A DNA stretch of 64,000 nucleotides from the NCBI GenBank assembly GCA_004211905.1, contig SHBP01000001.1, forward strand, positions 248,001-312,000. Direction: 5' to 3'. Origin of the DNA: SAR92 clade bacterium. GTDB lineage: Bacteria > Pseudomonadota > Gammaproteobacteria > Pseudomonadales > Porticoccaceae. The notes under the pieces were generated by a model. It did no database searches. It had not been told where the DNA came from and worked only from the letters and a program-made list of their open reading frames with translations. The position numbers and the translations under genes are program-made. This document shows, one piece after another, positions 41,224-49,442 of this stretch; position 1 is the first letter of the stretch; each line of letters opens with the position of its first letter.

Positions 41224-43737
41224 ATGAAAACTAAAAATATTTGGAAAATTAACACTATTGCAGCTGCAATAATTGCTGGTGGCGTTGCGTTACCATCAAT
41301 TGCAACAGCTGCTGAATCTACCGCCACCTTAGAAGAGGTAGTTGTCGTAGGTTCTCGTGGAGCACCGCGGTCTGTTGGAGACTCACCAGTCCCAGTTGAC
41401 GTTATCAGTGCCGATGAGCTCGGAAGAGCTGGCAGCAACGACCTGATGATGCAGCTTCAAAGCGCTGTTCCTTCATTAAATGTCCACTTACAACCCATTA
41501 GTGATGCGGCGAGTATGATCCGTCCAGCTAACCTTCGTGGTCTGTCTTCTGACAGTACTCTGATCATGGTTAATGGCAAGCGTCGTCACCGTGCATCAGT
41601 TATCGCCTTCCAAGGCGGTGGTGTAAACGATGGTTCACAGGGTCCAGATATCTCTGTAATACCGAGTATCGCTCTGAAATCAGTGGAAGTTCTTCGTGAT
41701 GGTGCTGCGGCACAGTACGGTTCTGATGCTGTTGCTGGCGTAATCAACTTCGTATTGAACGATTCTGCAGAAGGCGGAAGTTTGAAAGTTAAGCAAGGTC
41801 AATTCAGTGAAGGTGATGGCGACACAACTGTAGTCATGGGTAACTTTGGCATGCCTCTTACTGACGCTGGCTTTATGAACATAAGCTTTCAGATGAAAGA
41901 GAATGAAGCTACATCGCGCAGCGTTCAGCGTCCAGATGCTCAGGCATTAATTGACGCAGGTAACAACTCAGTGACTCGTCCTGCTCAAATCTGGGGTGCG
42001 CCGATTATTGATGATGACGTTACTTTCTTCTTCAATTCTGGTCTCGACCTCGGTAACGGTGGTCAAGCATACATGTTTGGTAACTACTCTGAGCGTGACA
42101 TCGATGGTGGATTCTACTTCCGTAATCCTGATGGTCGTGGCGGCGTTTTCACTAAAGGTGATGGAACTCGCTTGATTGCTGACGTTACTGGCGACATGTC
42201 TGGTAACTGCCCAACTGCTCTTGACCCTTCCGATTATGCTGGTCGTGACGCAGTTATCGCAGATCCAAACTGCTACATCCTTAACCAAGCAGCACCTGGT
42301 GGTTATACTCCACGATTTGTGGGTAACATCACTGACTCATCTTTCACTATGGGTAGAAGCGGAGAGTTTGCATCTGGACCATTGGCTGGAACTGCTTTTG
42401 ATATCAGCGGATCGGTTGGTCGTAACGAAGCATCTTTTGGATTGAACAACACGTTTAACCCTTCTATGGGTCCTGATTCACCTCGTGACTTCGAGACTGG
42501 TAGCTACATTCAGCTAGCTAAGACATTCAACGTAGATATGTCTAAAGAATACGACTCTATGAGTGTTGCTTACGGTGCCGAGTGGCGTGAAACAACCTTC
42601 TCTGTTATTTCTGGAGAAGAAGCCTCATGGGTAGCTGGTCCTTATGCAACTCAAGGATTCAACGTAGGTTCTCACGGTTTTGCTGGTTTCTCACCAGATT
42701 CTGCCGGAGCATTCTCACGTCGTAACTATGCAGTCTATGGTGATGTTTCAAACCAAGTATCTGACGATTTGTTAGTTCAAGGTGCCATTCGTTACGAAGA
42801 CTACAGTAGTGGCCTTGATACAACTAACTACAAGTTAGCGTTCAACTACCAGTTGACTGATGACCTTGCTCTTCGTGGATCGCACAGTACAGGTTTCCGT
42901 GCCCCTACTCAGGGTCAGGCTAACGTTGTTAATACTCAGACTACTCTTGTTGACGGTCAGTTAACTCAAGCCCAAACTCTTCCAGGGTTCAAGCTTGGAG
43001 CTGAGCAACTACAACCAGAAGAATCTACGAGCTTTGCAATTGGTATCGTAGCAACTTTAGGTGAAGTTGAGCTAACAGCTGACTGGTTTAATATTGAAGT
43101 CGATGATCGTATCGCACTAACTAGTAACGCAGCTCCAACTGATGCACAGCGCGCAGCGATGACTGCTGCTGGCATTCCTAATGCTGAGCTAATTGGTGAA
43201 GTGAACTACTTTACTAACGACTTCAACACTGAGACCTCAGGATTAGACATTGTTGCTACTTACAGTGCTGACCTGATGGGCGGAAGCACCGACTTCAGTG
43301 CGGCTTATAACTACACTGATACTGAAGTTTCAGACCAAGGTAATGTGACTAGTGATAGCAAAGTGAAGCGTTTGGAAGAAGGTCTTCCTAACCATCGCGC
43401 AACTTTCACTATGGATCAGCAGTGGGAAAATGTTAGTGCATTTGTAAGAGCCAACTACTATGGCGAATACTATGCAGTGCATGCTGACTGGTTTGGTACT
43501 AATGCTGATTCAGCAATGACAGTTGACGTAGAAGTTACCTATGACATAAATGATAACTTCAACGTTTCTGTTGGTGCACAGAATATCTTCGATCAAGAAG
43601 CAGAGAAGATTGATGGATCAGCAGGTGCAGTTGCAGAAGGTGTTCCTGGCAACGTTCTTGGCGCAATCTACTATGAGACTTCGCCAATGGGTATTGAAGG
43701 TGCTTTCTGGTACGTTAGTGCTGGCTACAACTTCTAA
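41224..43737 (+). CDS. TonB-dependent outer-membrane receptor, substrate unknown
   Basis: The 837-residue protein has a signal peptide (about 1-29, cut at ATA-AES), a TonB-box-like region followed by LEEVVVVGSRGAPRSV, a plug domain (VPVDVISADEL, NLRGLSSDSTLIMVNGKRRHR, EVLRDGAAAQYGSDAVAGVINF) and a 22-strand-type barrel ending in the aromatic YVSAGYNF. The family is that of large iron-complex/other TonB receptors with the RRHRAS motif. The gene uses many frequent-looking codons and has a strong ribosome binding site (AGGGGAG) and terminator, suggesting high expression. It stands alone, so the substrate cannot be inferred. Confidence 0.93.
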   Translation: MKTKNIWKINTIAAAIIAGGVALPSIATAAESTATLEEVVVVGSRGAPRSVGDSPVPVDVISADELGRAGSNDLMMQLQSAVPSLNVHLQPISDAASMIRPANLRGLSSDSTLIMVNGKRRHRASVIAFQGGGVNDGSQGPDISVIPSIALKSVEVLRDGAAAQYGSDAVAGVINFVLNDSAEGGSLKVKQGQFSEGDGDTTVVMGNFGMPLTDAGFMNISFQMKENEATSRSVQRPDAQALIDAGNNSVTRPAQIWGAPIIDDDVTFFFNSGLDLGNGGQAYMFGNYSERDIDGGFYFRNPDGRGGVFTKGDGTRLIADVTGDMSGNCPTALDPSDYAGRDAVIADPNCYILNQAAPGGYTPRFVGNITDSSFTMGRSGEFASGPLAGTAFDISGSVGRNEASFGLNNTFNPSMGPDSPRDFETGSYIQLAKTFNVDMSKEYDSMSVAYGAEWRETTFSVISGEEASWVAGPYATQGFNVGSHGFAGFSPDSAGAFSRRNYAVYGDVSNQVSDDLLVQGAIRYEDYSSGLDTTNYKLAFNYQLTDDLALRGSHSTGFRAPTQGQANVVNTQTTLVDGQLTQAQTLPGFKLGAEQLQPEESTSFAIGIVATLGEVELTADWFNIEVDDRIALTSNAAPTDAQRAAMTAAGIPNAELIGEVNYFTNDFNTETSGLDIVATYSADLMGGSTDFSAAYNYTDTEVSDQGNVTSDSKVKRLEEGLPNHRATFTMDQQWENVSAFVRANYYGEYYAVHADWFGTNADSAMTVDVEVTYDINDNFNVSVGAQNIFDQEAEKIDGSAGAVAEGVPGNVLGAIYYETSPMGIEGAFWYVSAGYNF

Positions 43738-43800
43738 AACTCAGTTAATGAGTTCATAGAAAATTAAGTTTGATTTTTATTCGGACTTAAATGCTACAAG

Positions 43801-43832
43801 AAAAAGGGATGCCAACTGGCATCCCTTTTTTT
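43801..43832. terminator. Bidirectional rho-independent terminator
   Basis: The stem GGGATGCCA/TGGCATCCC with a two-base loop is flanked by A5 and T7. It serves the receptor gene on the plus strand and, being symmetric, the convergent minus-strand membrane gene at 43843-44550. Confidence 0.9.
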
Positions 43833-43842
43833 ATGTTCAATT

Positions 43843-44550
43843 TTAATATAGCTCTCCATTTCCGGATTTAGATCTAGCATCAATGATGTCTATCTGCTTT
43901 TGAAAGGCAAAACTTAATGAGAAAATACTAACTACACTAGCTATCACTATGAGCTTCTGAATTGTAGCCTGCCTAACCATTTCATCTAAATTATCAAAAG
44001 GATTTCCTGCTAACAACTGATAAACAACGTAGGCAACAACACAGAGTAAGTATCCAGCTGTAACCCAAGCAAAGCGGTTATCTACCTCGCTTCGCAGTAA
44101 AACGATCAAATACAGCAATGCACCGGGCACTAATAATCTAAATGCGTTGACGGCAAAAAAGACATGTAGATCAAGATAGAGGTCATAGGGTGTCAAACCA
44201 ACACCTGCAAAAAACACAGTTCCTACAAAAAAGAAAAGAGAACCTACAAATGAAAGTCTTGTATTTATAAGGTCTTCGCGAAATAAGGCACATATATAAA
44301 AGAAAGCTATTCCCACAGCCGCGAAGAAAAACATCGACATATTGAAAAAAAAGCCTGAAAGAAAATTCACCTGATCTGAATGTGAATGATATCCCCCAAG
44401 GTCACTCAAAAAGTTGTGGGTAAATGAATAGCCCGCCTGTGCCGCATCGTGTATGTTACCCCCAGGATAGAAATACATTCCCAGACAAACCGAAAACATA
44501 AAAAAGACCGAAACAAACTGTAAAACTCGAACAGGCCAAAAATTACTCAC
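43843..44550 (-). CDS. DUF998-like multipass membrane protein
   Basis: The 235-residue protein has about six to seven transmembrane helices (approximately 7-27, 60-85, 98-118, 125-147, 158-178, 205-222). The segment HNFLSDLGGYHS near residue 46 resembles the (I/L)SDLG motif of DUF998 membrane proteins; function unknown. The start is GTG at 44550 with AAAGGAG eight bases upstream. It is divergent from fbpA, 143 bases away, so it may share the Fur-controlled region. Family call is moderate. Confidence 0.72.
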   Translation of the reverse strand: MSNFWPVRVLQFVSVFFMFSVCLGMYFYPGGNIHDAAQAGYSFTHNFLSDLGGYHSHSDQVNFLSGFFFNMSMFFFAAVGIAFFYICALFREDLINTRLSFVGSLFFFVGTVFFAGVGLTPYDLYLDLHVFFAVNAFRLLVPGALLYLIVLLRSEVDNRFAWVTAGYLLCVVAYVVYQLLAGNPFDNLDEMVRQATIQKLIVIASVVSIFSLSFAFQKQIDIIDARSKSGNGELY

Positions 44551-44638
44551 AGCGTTAGCTCCTTTAAATATGCCATTTAGATTACCAGAGGGTTACAAAT
44601 TATTCAGCAAAGATACAAACCTGACTTGCTTTTTTGTC

Positions 44639-44657
44639 GCAAATGATAATAATTACC
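44639..44657. promoter_or_regulatory. Fur box upstream of fbpABC
   Basis: The 19 bases GCAAATGATAATAATTACC match the E. coli Fur consensus GATAATGATAATCATTATC at 15 of 19 positions by hand count. It lies about 37 bases upstream of the fbpA ATG, in the divergent region with the DUF998-like gene. This implies repression by iron. Confidence 0.75.
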
Positions 44658-44693
44658 GTTCTCATATAGATTTACTCCAAATAGGTCCCTTTC

Positions 44694-45734
44694 ATGCAAC
44701 GTTCTACCTCGTTATTTCACGCCATCATTACCACAATAGCTGTTAGCCTATTAGGTATTGCGCCAATAGAGTCAGTATTTGCAGATGAAGTAAATATTTA
44801 TTCGGCTCGGCAAGAGTCACTAATAAAACCTCTTTTAGACCGATTTACTCAGAAGACTGGCATTGAAATAAATATGGTTACTGGTAAAGGTGATGCCTTA
44901 CTTACAAGACTAAAAAGTGAAGGAATGAACTCTCCGGCAGATCTATTGTTAACCGTTGATGCCGGAAGACTTTACCGGGCCCAAGAAGCTGGGGTACTTC
45001 AAGCAGTCGAATCTCTTGGTCTGAATAATGATATTCCGAGTCATCTTCGTAGCTTAGATGGTCAGTGGTACGGACTGAGCGTTCGTGCAAGGGTTTTAGT
45101 TTATGCCAAGGATCGAGTACAACCTAGTGAACTTAGCAGCTACGAGGCTCTTTCAGATCCAACTTGGAAAGGGAGAATTTGTATTCGTTCATCCAGTAAC
45201 ATTTATAATCAATCCCTGGTAGCTGGCATGATCGCCTCTCAAGGAATGGCAGATACTGAAATCTGGCTCGCAAGTTTCGTAAGTAACTTTGCCCGGCCGC
45301 CAGCTGGAGGGGATAGAGACCAAATCAAAGCCGTTGCTGCCGGACAATGTGATGTAGCAATCGTCAACAGTTACTATCTGGGTGCAATGATCTCATCCAG
45401 CGACAAAACTCAACAAGATGCAGCAAGTAAAGTAGCTTTATTCTGGCCCAATCAAAAAGATCGCGGTACACATATCAATATCTCTGGCGCCGGAGTCACC
45501 CGAGCCGCAAAGAATATTGAGTCCGCAAAACAACTTATTAGTTTCTTGGCGTCTAATGAGAGCCAACAATGGTACGCGGATCGCAACAATGAGTTTCCGG
45601 TGCGAGATACCGTACAAGTCAGTAGTACTCTGGACTCTTGGGGTCCCTTTAAAGCAGATACCATTAACGTCACTGAATTGGGACGTAACAATGCTGAGGC
45701 TATTAAAGCCATGGATCGTGCGGGTTGGAAATAG
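44694..45734 (+). CDS. fbpA: Ferric iron ABC transporter, periplasmic binding protein (FbpA/FutA type)
   Basis: The 346-residue protein has a signal peptide (about 1-30, cut near VFA-DEV) and the family start EVNIYSARQESLIKPLLDRF. The iron-binding tyrosines lie in the NSYYLGAM segment near residue 225. FbpA-type proteins bind free Fe3+ in the periplasm and hand it to FbpBC. The gene is first of an fbpABC operon under the Fur box at 44639-44657. Other relatives bind phosphonates or thiamine, but the Tyr pair and Fur box support iron. Confidence 0.92.
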   Translation: MQRSTSLFHAIITTIAVSLLGIAPIESVFADEVNIYSARQESLIKPLLDRFTQKTGIEINMVTGKGDALLTRLKSEGMNSPADLLLTVDAGRLYRAQEAGVLQAVESLGLNNDIPSHLRSLDGQWYGLSVRARVLVYAKDRVQPSELSSYEALSDPTWKGRICIRSSSNIYNQSLVAGMIASQGMADTEIWLASFVSNFARPPAGGDRDQIKAVAAGQCDVAIVNSYYLGAMISSSDKTQQDAASKVALFWPNQKDRGTHINISGAGVTRAAKNIESAKQLISFLASNESQQWYADRNNEFPVRDTVQVSSTLDSWGPFKADTINVTELGRNNAEAIKAMDRAGWK

Positions 45735-45742
45735 ACTCTCAA

Positions 45743-47398
45743 ATGTCAGCCATGAGCTCCACTGAGCAGCCTACAGGTCGCCGTTGGCGCGCAAGCTTAT
45801 TTATTGTCACTGCAGTTATTGCATTGCCGATACTAGTCATATTTGCCAGCCTTCTACTACCGTTTTCAACCGCTTGGCAGCACCTTTTTGAAACCGTATT
45901 AACGGACTATGTAACAAATTCTCTAATTCTAATGATTGGCGTTGGTTTTGGCACTTTACTACTAGGCGTAAGTGCCGCTTGGCTCACAGGCATGTGTGAT
46001 TTTCCAGGACGTAAAATTCTATCCTGGGCTTTTTTACTCCCTATGGCCATGCCAGCCTACATTATTGCTTACACTTACACAGGGATCTTGGACTTCTCTG
46101 GGCCTATTCAAAATTCACTTAGAGGAATCTTTGATTGGCAGTATGGAGACTACTATTTCCCCCAAGTAAGGTCTCTTAGCGGCGCTATTTGTATGCTGTC
46201 ATTAGTACTTTACCCCTACGTTTATATGTTAGTCAGAGTCGCCTTTATTGAGCAGTCAACGGCAGTTCTTGAGGCCAGTCGCAATCTGGGTAAAAGACCC
46301 TGGGAAACTCTCTTTCAAGTGGCTATCCCCATGGCCCGTCCAGCCATTGTTGCAGGGGTTAGTCTGGCACTCATGGAAACCCTCGCCGACTACGGAACAG
46401 TCGCTTATTTCGGTGTTAATGCCTTTACCACTGGAATTTTTAGAACTTGGTATGGTCTTGGGGATCTAACGACCGCCGCTCAATTATGCGCGTTCTTAAT
46501 GTTATTTGTATTTGCTCTTATTCTGGCGGAGCGATGGTCTCGGCAACGTCTTCGATTCCATCATGATTCCGCACAAAAGAAAATGGCTCGTATGCAACTG
46601 AAAGGTTGGCGCGCAATACTGGCGTTGTCGATTGGGATTCTAATTGTTTCTCTTGGATTCATTATTCCTGCAGGGCAGCTGGCTCTTTGGGCAGCGACAC
46701 GTATACAAGAAAACCTCAACGCAAACTTTTTAAGCCTACTCTTTAATAGTTTTGCTCTCGCATCTCTGGCATCTCTTTGTTGCTTAATCATCGCAATATT
46801 TTTAGCCTACACAAAAAGAGTCTTTAACTCACGAATCGAGCTTGGTGCCGTAGGAGTTGCCAGCCTTGGATATGCGGTTCCGGGTACGGTCATCGCTGTT
46901 GGTGTTCTAATCCCAGTCGCTTGGCTCGATAACCAAATCGACTTTCTGAGTAAAGCATGGTTTAACTACCCCACAGGGCTTTTGTTAAGCGGTACCATAG
47001 GGATCCTAGTGTTTGCCTATGTCATCAGATTCTTGTCTGTTGCGCTCAATACCGTGGATTCTGGTTTGACAGCCATCAAACCCAGTATCGATGAATCAGC
47101 CCGTTCCTTGGGCGCAACACCCGTCAGAGTCCTTAGCCGTGTCCACTTACCGATACTGCGAACTAGCCTACTTACAGCGCTTTTGTTGGTCTTTGTTGAA
47201 GTGTTAAAAGAACTACCTACTACGCTGATCTTGAGGCCGTTCAATTTTAATACACTTGCGGTTCGAACTTATGAACTTGCCTCTGATGAGCGCTTAATTG
47301 ATGCTGCACTCCCGGCGCTCGCAATTGTTATAATTGGTCTGTTGCCGGTACTACTAATTACCAAAAGTATTCTTAATGAGCGCTCGACTAATGAATAA
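45743..47398 (+). CDS. fbpB: Ferric iron ABC transporter, fused permease FbpB
   Basis: The 551-residue protein has 12 helices in two homologous halves, each with an EAA loop: EASRNLGKRPWETLFQVAIP in the first and ESARSLGATPVRVLSRVHLP in the second. This internally duplicated form is typical of FbpB/ThiP permeases. I start at the ATG at 45743, after the fbpA stop; a further ATG at 45752 is possible. The 3' end overlaps fbpC by eight bases. Confidence 0.92.
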   Translation: MSAMSSTEQPTGRRWRASLFIVTAVIALPILVIFASLLLPFSTAWQHLFETVLTDYVTNSLILMIGVGFGTLLLGVSAAWLTGMCDFPGRKILSWAFLLPMAMPAYIIAYTYTGILDFSGPIQNSLRGIFDWQYGDYYFPQVRSLSGAICMLSLVLYPYVYMLVRVAFIEQSTAVLEASRNLGKRPWETLFQVAIPMARPAIVAGVSLALMETLADYGTVAYFGVNAFTTGIFRTWYGLGDLTTAAQLCAFLMLFVFALILAERWSRQRLRFHHDSAQKKMARMQLKGWRAILALSIGILIVSLGFIIPAGQLALWAATRIQENLNANFLSLLFNSFALASLASLCCLIIAIFLAYTKRVFNSRIELGAVGVASLGYAVPGTVIAVGVLIPVAWLDNQIDFLSKAWFNYPTGLLLSGTIGILVFAYVIRFLSVALNTVDSGLTAIKPSIDESARSLGATPVRVLSRVHLPILRTSLLTALLLVFVEVLKELPTTLILRPFNFNTLAVRTYELASDERLIDAALPALAIVIIGLLPVLLITKSILNERSTNE

Positions 47399-48434
47399 CC
47401 AATTAATCTTAGACCAAGTAACCGTTAAGTATGGCGCTATACCCGCGGTTTCCGATGCTACTTTTTCTCTAGTAGAGGGTGAAATTGGCTGTCTGCTGGG
47501 GCCCTCAGGATGCGGCAAAACTACCCTACTAAGAGCCATTGCTGGGTTCGAGCCTGTGTCGACAGGTAGCATCAGTCTGCATGGAGAATTCATCAGCACG
47601 CCAAGAAATACAAAAGCTCCGGAAGACAGAGCTGTGGGTATGGTATTTCAAGATTTTGCTCTCTTCCCGCACCTAAATGTTAATAAAAACATTGGTTTTG
47701 GCCTCAGTAATCTTTCAGGTGCAGAAAAAAACCTTCGTATTACTGAAATGTTAGAACTTGTAGGTTTAACAAGTGTTGCAGAACGCTTTCCTCATGAATT
47801 ATCCGGCGGACAACGACAACGAATTGCTCTGGCAAGAGCATTAGCCCCAAGCCCACAAATCTTATTACTCGATGAGCCGTTTTCTAACCTGGATGCGGAA
47901 CTTCGAACTCAGTTAGCGGCTGAAGTGAGATCGCTGTTAAAGAAAAACAAGGTCACTGCACTCATGGTCACCCATGATCAAGATGAGGCCTTTGCTATGG
48001 CAGACAAAATCGCACTGCTCAATGCTGGGAATATTGTGCAAGTAGATACCCCATACAAGTTGTACCACAAACCAGGTAGTCTATTTGCAGCGGACTTCAT
48101 TGGAAAAGGTGCCGTTATCAACGTGGGTATTGATGCAGCAGGCTTATTAGGAAATAACCTGGGTAGCCTGTCTCTTAACACGCTCCCTGAAGACTTCGGC
48201 AACACCGTTAAATTACTAGTACGACCTGATGATATTGCATATGACGATACGTCCGATACGAAGCTAGAAATTGTTTCTAAATCTTTCCTCGGACCTAACT
48301 ACCTCTATGAATTAGCTCTGAACGATGGTCAACTTGTACCCTGCTTAACTCACAGTCACGTTGATATTGCAGTTGGTGATGAACTTCCCGTGCAATTTGA
48401 TCTGCGGCACGTCGTCATTTTCAATCCTGACTAA
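47391..48434 (+). CDS. fbpC: Ferric iron ABC transporter, ATPase FbpC
   Basis: The 347-residue protein has Walker A (GPSGCGKTT), Q-loop VFQDFALFPHLNV, signature LSGGQRQRIALARAL, Walker B ILLLDEPFSNLD and the switch His in VTHDQDEAFAMAD, followed by a C-terminal regulatory domain with LLVRPDDIAYDD. I prefer the ATG at 47391, whose ATGAATAA overlaps the fbpB stop, over the one at 47376. It is the last gene of the operon; its stop abuts the stop of the convergent next gene with no gap. Confidence 0.93.
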   Translation: MNNQLILDQVTVKYGAIPAVSDATFSLVEGEIGCLLGPSGCGKTTLLRAIAGFEPVSTGSISLHGEFISTPRNTKAPEDRAVGMVFQDFALFPHLNVNKNIGFGLSNLSGAEKNLRITEMLELVGLTSVAERFPHELSGGQRQRIALARALAPSPQILLLDEPFSNLDAELRTQLAAEVRSLLKKNKVTALMVTHDQDEAFAMADKIALLNAGNIVQVDTPYKLYHKPGSLFAADFIGKGAVINVGIDAAGLLGNNLGSLSLNTLPEDFGNTVKLLVRPDDIAYDDTSDTKLEIVSKSFLGPNYLYELALNDGQLVPCLTHSHVDIAVGDELPVQFDLRHVVIFNPD

Positions 48435-48620
48435 CTATTTTTGTTGGTATTTCTGGTCTCTTTTGCGCTTCTTTAATGCAGCCAGTTGCCATTCCGGCAA
48501 CTTTACTCGAGTATCATAATCAGCATCTTCGTCATAGTCAGACATATCCTCTGACATTACTCTATTGAGCTTACTCAAGGCTAACTTAAACCATCCGTTT
48601 GAAGTTGTTTTATCTGGCAT
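48435..48620 (-). CDS. Small charged hypothetical protein
   Basis: This 61-residue protein has an acidic stretch (SEDMSDYDEDADYD) and a basic end (LKKRKRDQKYQQK). I do not recognise the family. A GGAGG lies 12 bases upstream of the ATG at 48620, and the gene fills the gap between fbpC and the SMR gene without overlapping either, which supports coding. Its stop codon is directly adjacent to the fbpC stop. It may be co-transcribed downstream of the SMR gene. Confidence 0.5.
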   Translation of the reverse strand: MPDKTTSNGWFKLALSKLNRVMSEDMSDYDEDADYDTRVKLPEWQLAALKKRKRDQKYQQK

Positions 48621-48659
48621 AAATATGAAAGCCTCCAGCGAGCTGTGTAATCTTTGTTA

Positions 48660-48989
48660 TCAAGAGTGAGGTACGCTAAAGGTGTTGACCAATACCACAC
48701 CGCCAACAATTAGAAATAAACCAAGAATTGCTGGCCACTTCAGTACGTCTCCATAAAGGACGTAAGACATGATGGCTACTAAGAACACGCCTACTCCACT
48801 CCACGTAGCATAAACCACGGACAGAGGTATAATCTTTACCGCGTGTGTCAAAAGATAAAAGGACGCTGTTAACAAAACTGCTAATGCAACTGTCGGAATA
48901 ACTTTTGAAAAGTTTTGCGTTAACGGCAGCATGAGAGTGCCAGCAACCTCTAAAACAATTGCACCCAATAGAAATAGATAACTGGTCAC
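48660..48989 (-). CDS. Small multidrug resistance (SMR) family transporter
   Basis: SMR proteins are four-helix proton antiporters that export cationic compounds, guanidinium or polyamines as dimers. From a GTG at 48989 (GAGAGGA about eight bases upstream) the product has 109 residues, the normal size. The key membrane Glu is in GAIVLEVAGTLML (helix 1), and the AVKIIPLSVVYATWSGVGVF segment of helix 3 and GLFLIVGGVVLVNT of helix 4 are typical. The frame stays open to 49049 but that would add 20 residues not seen in the family. Substrate type cannot be told. Confidence 0.9.
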   Translation of the reverse strand: MTSYLFLLGAIVLEVAGTLMLPLTQNFSKVIPTVALAVLLTASFYLLTHAVKIIPLSVVYATWSGVGVFLVAIMSYVLYGDVLKWPAILGLFLIVGGVVLVNTFSVPHS

Positions 48990-49442
48990 TTTGCATATCC
49001 TCTCAATACAGGAATTTTTTTGTAGAGTAACCCACTCGTCGTGATTCAATCAACTCTCAGAAGTGTTTTACCCAAGTACACTAACTCTTGAAAGGCAAGA
49101 GTTAGTGTTATCTTGAATTTTGTGAATTGTTATATTAGGGAAGTTTGTAGACTGGCATCCCATCATGCCCTTTTAGACATTGACCAGCGTATCATTTTGA
49201 TAACCATGCCCTATGGGCTAGTTGTCTATGCAGTTTAGCCATAATTTACAAGCTAATATTCCTAACGCCTGATCTTGATCCTCAAATTCATCACTGAGGA
49301 CTTGTCTGAGCTCACACAAATTTCACAATAAAAATACATTCGCAACAAGTCTTTAAAATGTTATCTTATCAACAAAATCTATCTTTATACGAGATCTTAG
49401 ATCACCGCAACAAGTCCACATGTTTTTTAAAGAGTTTTCCCT
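48990..49442. other. Gene-free stretch of about 450 bases between SMR gene and ggt
   Basis: No reading frame here is convincing on either strand. It contains a perfect 12-base inverted repeat at 49078-49108, a short GCCC-TAT-GGGC palindrome near 49205, and must hold the promoters of the divergent SMR and ggt genes. The region just before ggt is AT-rich. Confidence 0.5.
49078..49108. repeat. Perfect 12-base inverted repeat with 7-base spacer
   Basis: ACACTAACTCTT and AAGAGTTAGTGT are exact reverse complements separated by GAAAGGC. It lies about 90 bases upstream of the SMR start. No U-tract follows, so an operator or RNA hairpin is more likely than a terminator. Confidence 0.8.

Noticed and set aside
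41968-42288. 106-codon minus-strand frame inside the TonB receptor gene
   Set aside because: It is the mirror of a well-conserved receptor coding sequence; its content reflects complementary codons.
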